Positions 45,402 through 55,092 are shown, counted from the first letter of the stretch. The stretch is DNA of 64,000 nt from an uncultured Pelagibacteraceae bacterium (GCA_902603475.1 CACKUZ010000001.1:18726-82725), one strand, 5' to 3'. Numbers and translations: made by a program. The notes: generated by a model from the sequence alone, not told the origin.

Positions 45402-46353
45402 ATTTGCTCTAATTGAAAAGTACTTTAAAAAATTAACTTATAATAACCCATCAGCATTAGAACTAAATGATGACGTTTTTTTTGATAAAAAACATAACGT
45501 AGTTCTTTCCACTGATACTTATGTGGAAGGCGTTCATTTCTTAAATTTTAAGAATCCTGATTTAGTAATAAAAAAAATAATAAGATCTTCAATATCAGAT
45601 TTATATTGCAAGGGTGTAAAACCAAAATTCATTTTTATAGGTGCTAGTGGAAACAATAATTCTTTTTCAAAAAAAAATCTCAATATTATTTCTAAAAGTC
45701 TTAAAGAGGAACAAAAGAAATATGATCTTAAACTATCTGGTGGAGATACTACAAAGTCAAATAAAACAATTTTTACAATAATATCATTAGGTTATTCAAA
45801 AAAAATAGTTCAAAGAAATAAATGTAATGATGGTGATGACATATATGTAACTGGAAACATTGGTGATAGCTATTTAGGATTACAAATTTTAAAAAGAAAT
45901 ATTTTATTAAATAAAATAAAGTATAACTATTTTGTTAAAAAATACTATTTACCCGACTTACCTACTAAGATCAGCTCGAAACTTTTAAACTTTGCAAATT
46001 CCTCAATCGATATTTCAGATGGTTTATTTGGAGATTTAAACAAACTAATCAATAAAAGTAAATTATTTTACAAAGTTGAATTAAATAAAATTCCAATTTC
46101 AATAAATTTGAGAAAATATCTCTCTAAATCAAAAAAAAAGAAGATCAATTTCATTTCAAAGGGCGATGACTATCAAATTTTATTTACATCTCCAAAGTCA
46201 AAGAGAAATTATATTCAAAAATTTTTCAAAAAAATGAATCAAAAAGTAACACTAATTGGCAATTTAACCAAAGATGCAAAAAATAATGAAATTATTGACG
46301 GTGATAAGCGAATAAAACATGCATTTAATGAAGGATATTCACACAATTTCTAA
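45394..46353 (+). CDS. thiL: Thiamine-monophosphate kinase
   Basis: LSTDTYVEGVHF, SISDLYCKGVKP, LSGGDTTKS, SIDISDGLFGDL. Confidence 0.94.
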   Translation: MNEFALIEKYFKKLTYNNPSALELNDDVFFDKKHNVVLSTDTYVEGVHFLNFKNPDLVIKKIIRSSISDLYCKGVKPKFIFIGASGNNNSFSKKNLNIISKSLKEEQKKYDLKLSGGDTTKSNKTIFTIISLGYSKKIVQRNKCNDGDDIYVTGNIGDSYLGLQILKRNILLNKIKYNYFVKKYYLPDLPTKISSKLLNFANSSIDISDGLFGDLNKLINKSKLFYKVELNKIPISINLRKYLSKSKKKKINFISKGDDYQILFTSPKSKRNYIQKFFKKMNQKVTLIGNLTKDAKNNEIIDGDKRIKHAFNEGYSHNF

Positions 46354-46427
46354 CAAAGTTAAATATTGCGTTTTATATCATATTTTGTATTACATGTTTT
46401 TCATAACTTTAATTAACAAAGGAATCA

Positions 46428-48533
46428 ATGAACACATCAACTGAAACAATAATGTATTATATTATAGCGGCTGGAATATTATCCATCGTTTACGGTTTTA
46501 TAACAGGACGAAATATTTTAAATTCAAGCTCAGGTAATGCTAAAATGCTTGAAATCGCATCTGCAATTCAGGAAGGTGCTAGAGCATATTTAAACAGACA
46601 GTACAAAACTATTGCAATTGTTGGTGTTGTAGTTCTAATTGTAATTACAATTTTGTTTAGTCCTTTAGTTGGATTAGGTTATTTAATCGGAGCTACATTA
46701 TCAGGTATTGCAGGTTACGTAGGTATGATTGTATCTGTTCAAGCAAACGTTAGAACTGCTGAAGCATCAAGAAAAAGTTTAGCTAGTGGTTTATCAATTG
46801 CATTTAAATCAGGTGCAGTTACCGGTATGTTAGTAGCTGGATTAGCTTTACTTGCAATAGCTGTATATTATTATTTTTTAGTAAAAAATGGAGTTGATGA
46901 GAGAGAAATAGTTAATGCTTTAGTTGCATTAGGCTTTGGTGCTTCATTAATCTCAATTTTTGCAAGACTGGGTGGAGGAATTTTTACAAAGGGAGCAGAC
47001 GTTGGTGCTGATTTAGTAGGTAAGGTTGAAGCTGGTATACCCGAAGATGATCCAAGAAATCCAGCTGTTATAGCTGACAATGTTGGTGATAATGTTGGTG
47101 ATTGTGCAGGTATGGCAGCAGATCTTTTTGAAACTTACGCTGTCACTATTGTTGCTACAATGGTTCTTTCATCTATATTCTTTGTAAATGATTTTAATAT
47201 GATGATCTATCCTTTAGCAATTGGCGGTGCTTGTATTTTAACGTCAATTCTTGGAACTTTTTTTGTTACTCTTGGTAGTGATAAAAATATTATGAAAGCT
47301 ATGTATAAAGGTTTTGTGATAACAGCTATTAGCTCATTGGTAATTCTATTTCCAATAACCAAGCATGTTATAGGCTTTACTACGGAATATGTAGCTAATG
47401 GAAAGTCATTCAATGGTTTAAGTCTTTATTTTTGTGGTATCATTGGTTTAGTTATAACAGGATTAATAATTTGGATTACAGAATATTATACGGGAACTGA
47501 TTACAGACCTGTTAAAAGTGTTGCTCAATCATCAACAACAGGACATGGTACAAACGTTATCCAAGGTTTGGCAGTTTCTATGGAAGCAACTGCTGTTCCG
47601 GCATTAATAATTGTTGGTGGTATTTTATGGACCAACCATATCGCAGGCCTTTATGGTATTGCTATTGCTGTAACTACTATGCTTGCTCTAGCTGGTATGG
47701 TTGTAGCTTTAGATGCTTATGGTCCTGTTACTGATAACGCTGGAGGTATTGCAGAAATGTCAAATCTTCCTAAAAACGTACGTAAAACTACTGATGCTTT
47801 AGATGCAGTTGGAAATACCACAAAAGCAGTAACAAAAGGCTACGCTATTGGTTCTGCTGGTCTTGGAGCGTTAGTTCTTTTTGCAGCATATACTGAAGAT
47901 ATTAAACATTTTTCAAAAGTTGCTGGTTCAAATTTGGAAGGGATAGCTGTTACTTTTGATTTATCCAACCCTTATGTAGTAGTTGGTCTTCTTATTGGCG
48001 GTATGCTCCCTTATCTATTCGGATCGATGGGTATGCAAGCAGTAGGTAGGGCAGGTGGAGCTGTTGTCGTTGAGGTAAGAAGACAATTTAAAAAAATACC
48101 TGGAATAATGAAAAGAAAAGCCAAACCTGATTATGGAAAGCTTGTTGATCTTTTAACAAAAGCTGCAATTAAAGAAATGGTTATTCCATCATTATTACCA
48201 ATATTATCACCGATAGTTCTATACATAATAATCTATTTTATTGGTGGACAAGTAGCAGCTTTATCATCACTTGGAGCGATGTTATTGGGAGTTATTATTA
48301 CTGGTCTTTTTGTTGCTGTTTCTATGACAGCAGGAGGTGGTGCATGGGATAATGCAAAAAAATATATTGAAGATGGTAAATTTGGTGGTAAAGGTTCAGA
48401 GGCTCACAAAGCAGCAGTAACAGGTGATACTGTTGGTGATCCATACAAGGATACAGCTGGACCAGCGGTTAACCCTATGATTAAAATTACAAACATTGTA
48501 GCATTACTTTTATTAGCGGTCATAGCTGGATAA
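46428..48533 (+). CDS. hppA: Membrane-bound H+-translocating pyrophosphatase
   Basis: [54 protein letters not shown]. Confidence 0.98.
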   Translation: MNTSTETIMYYIIAAGILSIVYGFITGRNILNSSSGNAKMLEIASAIQEGARAYLNRQYKTIAIVGVVVLIVITILFSPLVGLGYLIGATLSGIAGYVGMIVSVQANVRTAEASRKSLASGLSIAFKSGAVTGMLVAGLALLAIAVYYYFLVKNGVDEREIVNALVALGFGASLISIFARLGGGIFTKGADVGADLVGKVEAGIPEDDPRNPAVIADNVGDNVGDCAGMAADLFETYAVTIVATMVLSSIFFVNDFNMMIYPLAIGGACILTSILGTFFVTLGSDKNIMKAMYKGFVITAISSLVILFPITKHVIGFTTEYVANGKSFNGLSLYFCGIIGLVITGLIIWITEYYTGTDYRPVKSVAQSSTTGHGTNVIQGLAVSMEATAVPALIIVGGILWTNHIAGLYGIAIAVTTMLALAGMVVALDAYGPVTDNAGGIAEMSNLPKNVRKTTDALDAVGNTTKAVTKGYAIGSAGLGALVLFAAYTEDIKHFSKVAGSNLEGIAVTFDLSNPYVVVGLLIGGMLPYLFGSMGMQAVGRAGGAVVVEVRRQFKKIPGIMKRKAKPDYGKLVDLLTKAAIKEMVIPSLLPILSPIVLYIIIYFIGGQVAALSSLGAMLLGVIITGLFVAVSMTAGGGAWDNAKKYIEDGKFGGKGSEAHKAAVTGDTVGDPYKDTAGPAVNPMIKITNIVALLLLAVIAG

Positions 48534-48541
48534 AAATTATT

Positions 48542-49498
48542 CTACAATTTTTGAAAGTTTTTTTGCCATAAGTTCGTCCAATTTTCTGTAGTAGCTGGAA
48601 CATGTCTATTTATATGATAAGATAATGATCCTATAGGAGCCAAACATGTTTCTTTAGAATAAATGTCATGTAAAGGTTTTTCAAAAGGATCATTTATCCT
48701 TTCACCTACCATACGAATATTTTTTCGAAAATCATTTAATACATTCTTCGAGAACATAAATGTTAACAATGTTTCTTTTACGTCTCTCCATTTATAGTTC
48801 ATTCCTAAATATATTGAGGTGTTATAACTCGAGTCATAATAAAAAGGATAGTCACTTGGACATAGAAAAATGTCTTTTTTAAAAAGAGTTGACAATCTAG
48901 AGTATGTAAAAATCATTTCTTCAATACAATTATCTTCAAATAAATAATCATCTTCTATGAAAAAAATAAGATCCCTTGCATTTTCAGCACAATCACAGCA
49001 CTCTAGATAAGTACCTCTATTTCCTTTAATTTTAGATTTAATAAATTTTATATTAATCTTTTTATCCTCTAATTTTCTTAATATTTCGTTGTCAAACTGA
49101 TCATCTGAAACATCTGAAATCAAATTTAAAGTAATATTTAATTTATTTTTTCTCAAAAAATTTAAAATACTCTCATTCAAACTAATAAGCGAAGTTAAAA
49201 TAAGTTGTTTTTTGTTAATATTGGGAATAATCCTTTTCCATCTATCTGATGAGTTCCAAAGTTGATTATTTGGAGCATATCTATAATAAATATCTAAGTT
49301 CTCTATTTTTCTATCAAGATTTAAATAACCTTTTGATAGTATTATTGATTTATCATTTAAAGAGAAATAATTTGAATTAACATTTTTATAATTAGGATTT
49401 ACAAGATTAAGACTCTCCTTGTCTAGAGCATAAACGTTTAATATTTTGAGAATAAATCTTTTAATTTTACTAAGTTTTTTATAATTTCTTGGGAACAT
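48542..49498 (-). CDS. Putative glycosyltransferase (GT-A-like)
   Basis: FIEDDYLFEDNCIEEMIF DxD-like motif; C-terminal CLAPIGSLSYHINRHVPATTENW; lies in glycan gene neighbourhood. Confidence 0.6.
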   Translation of the reverse strand: MFPRNYKKLSKIKRFILKILNVYALDKESLNLVNPNYKNVNSNYFSLNDKSIILSKGYLNLDRKIENLDIYYRYAPNNQLWNSSDRWKRIIPNINKKQLILTSLISLNESILNFLRKNKLNITLNLISDVSDDQFDNEILRKLEDKKINIKFIKSKIKGNRGTYLECCDCAENARDLIFFIEDDYLFEDNCIEEMIFTYSRLSTLFKKDIFLCPSDYPFYYDSSYNTSIYLGMNYKWRDVKETLLTFMFSKNVLNDFRKNIRMVGERINDPFEKPLHDIYSKETCLAPIGSLSYHINRHVPATTENWTNLWQKNFQKL

Positions 49499-49545
49499 AA
49501 AAATTTATATTTATATATTTTATTATTAAATATATAAAAATCATA

Positions 49546-49803
49546 ATGATATATTATGTTTATCTAATAATATCAAAAAAATTAAACAAATATAGATCTT
49601 ATGTTGGTTATACTAATAATATAAAAAAACGAATTTTGCTTCATAACTCTTCAAAAGGTGCAAAGTTTACCAGAGGAAATAAATGGAAATTAATTTACGT
49701 AAAAAAATACTATGAAAAAAGTACCGCTATGAAAGAAGAATATAAATTAAAAAAAAATTACTTACTTAGAAATAAAATAAAAAAAGAATTTATAAATAAA
49801 TGA
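49546..49803 (+). CDS. GIY-YIG domain protein (UPF0213/YhbQ-like)
   Basis: YYVYLIISKKLNKYRSYVGYTNNIKKRILLHNSSKGAKFTRGNKWKLIYV, 85 aa. Confidence 0.88.
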   Translation: MIYYVYLIISKKLNKYRSYVGYTNNIKKRILLHNSSKGAKFTRGNKWKLIYVKKYYEKSTAMKEEYKLKKNYLLRNKIKKEFINK

Positions 49804-50753
49804 AAATTTCAGTATTATTGCCATACAAGGAGAATTATTCACCTACATATTCAGGAGCTGTGTCTATATTTATTCATGGCGTAACAAAATATAGTAAATA
49901 CAAAAAAAATATAAGAATATTTGGTAATACTAATTTAAAAAATAAATTATCAAAAAATTATATAAATATACCACTTAGAAAAAAATATTTTAAAAGTTCT
50001 ACAAAAATTTACTTAAGTAATTTTTTGCAAATTGAAGATAGGAGAAATTCAAATATAATTGAAATACATAATAGACCTAAATATTTACAATCACTTAAAC
50101 ATTTAAAAAATAGAAAATTTGTACTTTATTTTCATAATGATCCTCTTTCTTTATCAGGATCTGAAAGTGTAGATGAAAGAATTTCTTTATTAAATATTTG
50201 CGATAAAATCATATTTAATAGCAACTGGACAAAGAACCAGTTTAATAAAAATCTTGGGAAATTTTACCAAAATTCAACAAAATCAATTGTAATACATCAA
50301 TCAACAAATTTGAAAAAGATTAATTTGAATAAAAAGAAAAAAATTATAACATTTGTAGGAAAGCTTAACTCATCTAAGGGATATGATCTTTTTGGTAAAG
50401 CTGTAATTAAAATATTAAACAAATATAAAGAATGGGAAGCTCATGTTTTTGGTGATGAGCCTAGAGAAAAACTCATATTTAAACATCCAAAGTTTTTAAA
50501 TTTTGGATTCAAGCAACATGATTTTGTTCTTAAACATTTAGAAAAATCCTCAATATCAATAGCTTGCTCAAGATGGGAGGAGCCTTTTGGTAGAACAAGT
50601 TTAGAAGCCTCGAGCAGGGGATGTGCTGTGATTATTAGTGATAAAGGCGGTTTAAAAGAAACTGTAACAGATCCTATAATAATCAAAAAATTAAATTATT
50701 TAAATATTTATAAATCTATAAAAAAACTGATTGATAACAAAAAAAATGCTTAG
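49800..50753 (+). CDS. Glycosyltransferase, GT4-like
   Basis: ITFVGKLNSSKGYDLFGKAV; SIACSRWEEPFGRTSLEASSRGCAVIISDKGGLKE. Confidence 0.88.
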   Translation: MKISVLLPYKENYSPTYSGAVSIFIHGVTKYSKYKKNIRIFGNTNLKNKLSKNYINIPLRKKYFKSSTKIYLSNFLQIEDRRNSNIIEIHNRPKYLQSLKHLKNRKFVLYFHNDPLSLSGSESVDERISLLNICDKIIFNSNWTKNQFNKNLGKFYQNSTKSIVIHQSTNLKKINLNKKKKIITFVGKLNSSKGYDLFGKAVIKILNKYKEWEAHVFGDEPREKLIFKHPKFLNFGFKQHDFVLKHLEKSSISIACSRWEEPFGRTSLEASSRGCAVIISDKGGLKETVTDPIIIKKLNYLNIYKSIKKLIDNKKNA

Positions 50754-51903
50754 ATCTATGCAGAATAAATGTTTAAAAAATTTTTATTTAACAGATAAAT
50801 TTATATCAAAGAAAATTGATAATTATCGTGAATTATTTTTTAAAAATCATTTAACTAAAAATAAGAATAAAAAAATAATTCATGTTACAAATTTTAATTT
50901 AAGACATAATGCTAGGTTATTTTATAATACAGGTAGAAGAATAAACAACGGATTAGTAAGAAGTATTAATTCTGTGGTTACATTAAGTGATAGAGATACT
51001 GTCAGTTACGAAAAATCTATTAAAGATATAACTGGATCAAATTCATTAAATAATAAACTTCTTGAAATGACTGCCAATTTTAAACCTGATTTAATTTTAT
51101 TTGGTCATGCTGATATGATTTCCAGTGATACTATTTTAAAAATAAAAAAGTTTTATCCTAATATAAAATTTGCCCAATGGTTTTTAGACAAAATGGATAA
51201 CAAGGAATGGCTTCATAATAAAAAAAGATTTATGGATAAATTTAAACTTATGGATAGTAATTTTTGTACGACGGATCCAAAAGCAATCAAATTGGATAAT
51301 AAAGTTTGTTTTTATATACCCAATCCTGTTGATAAAGCTTTAGATAATCTAAAAATTTTTAAAAATAAAAATTTTATTTATGACGTTTTTTTTGCAATGT
51401 CACATGGTGTTCACAGAGGTGTTTTAAAAAAAGGAAAAATAGATGTTCGTGAATATTTTATTAAGAAGTTAATACGTGAGAATCAAAATATTAAATTTGA
51501 TATTTACGGTATCGACAATATACAGCCAATATGGTCTGATGAATTTAAAAATAAATTACAGATGTCAAAGATGGCACTAAATTTAAGTCAAGGTAAACCA
51601 ATTAAATTTTACAGCAGTGATAGAATTGCCCAATTAATTGGAAATGGTATTTTAACATTTGTTGAGCGAGAAACAGAATTGAACAGAATATTTAGCGACA
51701 AAGAAGTTGTTTTTTACTCTAATTTGAGTGATTTATCAAAAAAAATCAAAAAATATTCTGAAAATGATAGTTTGAGAATAAAGGTATCCAGAGCTGGTTA
51801 CAGCAAGTATCATAAACACATGAATTCTAATATTGTTGCTGAGTATATGATTAATAAAATTTTCAAACATAACACTAATAAAAAATATATTTGGGAGTTA
51901 TAA
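50746..51903 (+). CDS. Glycosyltransferase-like protein (CgeB-like); exact start uncertain
   Basis: IKFAQWFLDKMDN, FYIPNPVDK, C-terminal IKFYSSDRIAQLIGNGILTFVERET. Confidence 0.65.
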   Translation: MLRSMQNKCLKNFYLTDKFISKKIDNYRELFFKNHLTKNKNKKIIHVTNFNLRHNARLFYNTGRRINNGLVRSINSVVTLSDRDTVSYEKSIKDITGSNSLNNKLLEMTANFKPDLILFGHADMISSDTILKIKKFYPNIKFAQWFLDKMDNKEWLHNKKRFMDKFKLMDSNFCTTDPKAIKLDNKVCFYIPNPVDKALDNLKIFKNKNFIYDVFFAMSHGVHRGVLKKGKIDVREYFIKKLIRENQNIKFDIYGIDNIQPIWSDEFKNKLQMSKMALNLSQGKPIKFYSSDRIAQLIGNGILTFVERETELNRIFSDKEVVFYSNLSDLSKKIKKYSENDSLRIKVSRAGYSKYHKHMNSNIVAEYMINKIFKHNTNKKYIWEL

Positions 51904-51904
51904 A

Positions 51905-52615
51905 TTGATTATACCGGTATTAATGTATCATTCGATTTCAGATGATAGGTCAAATCTTTCTGTGAGTGTTAATAATTTTGAGAGACAAATACAATATCTC
52001 TATACTTCTGGATTTAAAACAATACAATTTAATAGTATTGATGAAAAAATTAAAAAACCCTTAATAATTACCTTTGACGATGGTTATAAAGATAACTTAA
52101 TAAACGCACTTCCTATCTTAAAAAAGTATAATTTTACATCAATATGTTTTGTAGTTTCTGATCTAATAGGCAAGTCAAACATTTGGGATAAAAATAATAG
52201 TAATTATGTTTACAAAGAGCTTCTTTCTAAAAATGATATTAAAGTATGCTTAGATAACGGCATGTTTATAGGATCTCATGGCAAAAGTCATAGATCTTTA
52301 ATTGAATTAAATACAGATGAAATTATAAGGGAAATTAAAATTTCAAAAACTGTTTTAGAAAATATTATAGGAAATAAAATCGATTGTTTTAGTTATCCAT
52401 TTGGTAGTGTCACCAAATTATCTGCAAATTTAGTAAATAAATCTTATCATTTTGCAGTATCTACAATGAGATCAAGATTTGACACTAATAAACACAAAAA
52501 CTATTTCATTCCAAGAGTACATATGTCCAATAATTTAAATAGATTTAAACTTTTTATGAAAATTAAAACTTTTTACGAAGATATAAAATATAATGAAAAG
52601 CAGCTACATATGTAA
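51905..52615 (+). CDS. Polysaccharide deacetylase (NodB-like)
   Basis: PVLMYHSISDD; ITFDDGYKDNLINALPIL; IGSHGKSHRSL; TTG start. Confidence 0.92.
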   Translation: MIIPVLMYHSISDDRSNLSVSVNNFERQIQYLYTSGFKTIQFNSIDEKIKKPLIITFDDGYKDNLINALPILKKYNFTSICFVVSDLIGKSNIWDKNNSNYVYKELLSKNDIKVCLDNGMFIGSHGKSHRSLIELNTDEIIREIKISKTVLENIIGNKIDCFSYPFGSVTKLSANLVNKSYHFAVSTMRSRFDTNKHKNYFIPRVHMSNNLNRFKLFMKIKTFYEDIKYNEKQLHM

Positions 52616-53234
52616 TTGTAAGCATTACGATTTTTACAACAAGAATTTTCTTTATTGGGAAAATAGAATTGTTACAAGTGATGAAAAATCTATAATAAAA
52701 TATATTGAAAAACAAAACTATAAAAAAAAACTAAAAATACTTCATATTGGTGTTGGAAATTCTTATGCATATGAAAAATTGAATGTAAACCACATTATTA
52801 CTGGAATAACACTATCAAAAGGTGAAATTAAAAAATCAAAGTCATATAATGATGAAAATTATATAGTTTATTATTGTGATAAGATGTCAATGAACTTTAG
52901 AGAAATATTTAGTAAATTTAAATTTGATATCATTATTGATAATAATTTAAAATCATACTCATGTTGTCAAAAATCATTTGAATATATGTTTGAAAATTTT
53001 GTTAAAGTGTTAAATAACAACGGTATAATCATATCAAATAAAAATGGTATGAACTGGGTAAAAAAGTTAAAACCTAAAATATCATTTAACTTTAAAAATT
53101 TTTTTCATCATAAAATGAGAGAAATAGATGGTAATGTCGAGAACATATTTTCAATGGAGGAAGCTAGTAAAATAAGTAATAAATTTTCTTTGAAATTGAT
53201 TTTAGAAAATGATGTAGTCATATTTAGTAAATAA
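52593..53234 (+). CDS. Putative SAM-dependent methyltransferase
   Basis: LKILHIGVGNSYAYEKL; FDIIIDNNLKSYSCCQKSFEYMFENFVKVLNNNGIIISN. Confidence 0.6.
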   Translation: MKSSYICNCKHYDFYNKNFLYWENRIVTSDEKSIIKYIEKQNYKKKLKILHIGVGNSYAYEKLNVNHIITGITLSKGEIKKSKSYNDENYIVYYCDKMSMNFREIFSKFKFDIIIDNNLKSYSCCQKSFEYMFENFVKVLNNNGIIISNKNGMNWVKKLKPKISFNFKNFFHHKMREIDGNVENIFSMEEASKISNKFSLKLILENDVVIFSK

Positions 53235-53236
53235 TT

Positions 53237-54097
53237 ATGAAAGCAGTTATTCTAAATGCATCTGCCTGGATGATTGTTCCATTTATGGATGCTATTGCAA
53301 AATATTTAAGTTCTTCAATGGATGTTTTGCAAATTACTTGGGCTAGATATTTTTTTACAGTTGTTTTTGCCCTTTCCATAATGCTCTTTTTTGATAGAAA
53401 ATCTCTCGTTTGGAGTAAAAAACCTATGCTTCAATTGATACGAGGTTTAATCTTTGTATTTTCCACATATTTATTCTTTTTTGCAATATCTGAGATATCA
53501 TTACCTAAAGCTTTAACATTAGCATTTATTGCCCCAATTTGTGTAACCGCAATGTCACCTTTTTTTTTAAATGAGAAAGTAGGTTTAAGAAGGTGGACAG
53601 CCGTATCCATGGGTTTTATTGGTACATTAATTGTTATTAGACCTGGCTTTATAGAGATTAATTTAGCTACATTAGCAGCCTTGGGTAATGGTATTTGCTA
53701 TGGTTTTTATTTAATTATTACAAGAAAATTAAGTACCTCTGATAATTCTCTATTAACTTTATTATTTGCTGGCACAGTAGGGACTATTGTCATGTCTTTA
53801 TTTATGCCCGGTGTTTGGATACAGCCATCAAATAGTCAGTGGATTATGATGGCTTTAATTGGCTTTATAGCAGGTATTGCCCACCTTTTTATCATTTTGT
53901 CTCTTAAATACGCTGATGCTTCTAAATTAGCTCCCCTTGGCTATACTGAAATTATTACTAATATTTTGCTCAGTTATTATATATTTAAAGAATTGCCCGA
54001 TAATTGGACATATTTAGGTCTTTCTATAATAGTCCTCTGTGGTATTTATATTTCTAGAAGAGAGTATTATTTATCAAGACTCTATTTAGGTAAGTAA
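53237..54097 (+). CDS. EamA/DMT-family transporter
   Basis: ~10 TM; QITWARYFFTVVFALSIM; LPKALTLAFIAPICVTAMSPFFLNEKVGLRRW. Confidence 0.9.
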   Translation: MKAVILNASAWMIVPFMDAIAKYLSSSMDVLQITWARYFFTVVFALSIMLFFDRKSLVWSKKPMLQLIRGLIFVFSTYLFFFAISEISLPKALTLAFIAPICVTAMSPFFLNEKVGLRRWTAVSMGFIGTLIVIRPGFIEINLATLAALGNGICYGFYLIITRKLSTSDNSLLTLLFAGTVGTIVMSLFMPGVWIQPSNSQWIMMALIGFIAGIAHLFIILSLKYADASKLAPLGYTEIITNILLSYYIFKELPDNWTYLGLSIIVLCGIYISRREYYLSRLYLGK

Positions 54098-54597
54098 TAT
54101 TTACTAATATATTAATGTAGCACTTTAGATTTATACTATATATAATTGAAATTTAACGCTTTTTCAAAATAAATATAATTATAGAATTTTTTTCATTTTT
54201 TTATCTTAGTAATTAATACCTTAAAAAAAGTCTTATTTTTAATGAATTAATTTATAATTTTTTCCAAATTAGAAAAGATCTGACGAGAGTAGAGTAGGAA
54301 ATAAATACCAGTTTATAAATAAAATTAGAATTACTAAAACTTAGTGATAAATAACTTAAAACACAGGCAAATATGCCAATATTTTGATAATTACATGTTT
54401 CAAAGACATTTTATTAAAGTTTTTTTTAAATAATCATAATTAAATTTTTAGGAAAAAAAGCAGATTTTGAAATAGCTCTGCAATATTCGAATATACCGTT
54501 TAAAAGCCCAAAGTTGGGTCTATTTTAAGCATTTGTAATTTTACGGTGCAACTTGTAGGTGATATTATAAAATCAATACTAAATATTGTATATTTAT

Positions 54598-54637
54598 AAA
54601 AAAACGTTGGTATTTAACATTTTTAGAGCAAAATACC
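54598..54637 (-). terminator. Candidate Rho-independent terminator of the ogt-like gene
   Basis: Minus strand GGTATTT (54637-54631) pairs with AAATACC (54615-54609), then AACGTTTTTTT; overlaps the ogt stop region. Confidence 0.4.
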
Positions 54638-54898
54638 TTCTAATTTTAGCAATTTTCTCTTGGTTTTTATGCCACCTTTACCTGAATAACCGCCTAAAGA
54701 GCCATCAGACCGTATCACTCGATGACAGGGTATTTTTGGTGCATATGGATTTTTTCCTATGGCATTTGCCACAGCCCTCACTGCTTTTGGCTTTTTGATT
54801 GCATTTGCTACCTGAGAATAGGTCCTTACCTGACCTTTTGGTATTTTTCTTAAATGTTTCCAAACCTTTATTTGAAATTTTGTGCCTTTCAAGAACAT
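54623..54898 (-). CDS. Methylated-DNA-[protein]-cysteine S-methyltransferase, catalytic/DNA-binding domain only
   Basis: FQIKVWKHLRKIPKGQVRTYSQVANAIKKPKAVRAVANAIGKNPYAPKIPCHRVIRSDGSLGGYSGG-like; PCHRV active-site motif; 91 aa. Confidence 0.88.
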   Translation of the reverse strand: MFLKGTKFQIKVWKHLRKIPKGQVRTYSQVANAIKKPKAVRAVANAIGKNPYAPKIPCHRVIRSDGSLGGYSGKGGIKTKRKLLKLEGILL

Positions 54899-54904
54899 AA
54901 ATAG

Positions 54905-54948
54905 AAAAAAACCCTGTTTCCTTGCACCTTTTCAGGTACAAAGAACAG
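54905..54948 (-). terminator. Rho-independent terminator at the 3' end of the candidate structured RNA
   Basis: Minus strand CTGTTCTTTGTACCT-GAAA-AGGTGCAAGGAAACAG pairs over 15 bp with one bulged A and two G-U pairs, followed by GG and T7. Confidence 0.75.
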
Positions 54949-55092
54949 TAGTTTTTGGCACGTCGTTGTATGCGCTACCGCCATGCCGTCCACCCTGCAA
55001 TTTTAGCGCTACTCTGCAGAGCTTTCTGCCCTCTGGGCTTGAACCTCTCGGTTTTTCCCCAGCTGGTCAGTTAAGAGTTGCCTCTTAATTCA
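54905..55092 (-). ncRNA. Candidate structured non-coding RNA / leader RNA, family unknown
   Basis: GC 66/120 at 54961-55080 against 15/60 at 54841-54900 and 17/60 at 55141-55200; consecutive hairpins with GCAA, GAGA and GAAA loops on the minus strand; ends in hairpin + T7; TAAAAT -10-like box at 55097-55092. Confidence 0.7.

Noticed and set aside
54705-54941. 78-aa minus ORF (MYLKRCKETGFFSIYVLERHK...)
   Set aside because: It runs in a different frame over the terminator hairpin and the ogt coding region, while the ogt frame has clear family motifs.
54882-55088. 68-aa plus-strand ORF (MPFKNINRKKPCFLAPFQVQ...GQLRVAS) over the GC-rich block
   Set aside because: Its composition is explained by the minus-strand structured RNA: GNRA loops, G-U pairs and the T7 terminator are all oriented on the minus strand. 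It also overlaps the ogt start region. Treated as spurious.
54905-55092. Identity as tmRNA (including two-piece), RNase P RNA, SRP RNA or 6S RNA
   Set aside because: GGTTCAAGCCC resembles a T-arm, but no acceptor stem or CCA follows and no tag ORF is convincing. The remembered conserved cores of RNase P, SRP and 6S are not present. Left unassigned.
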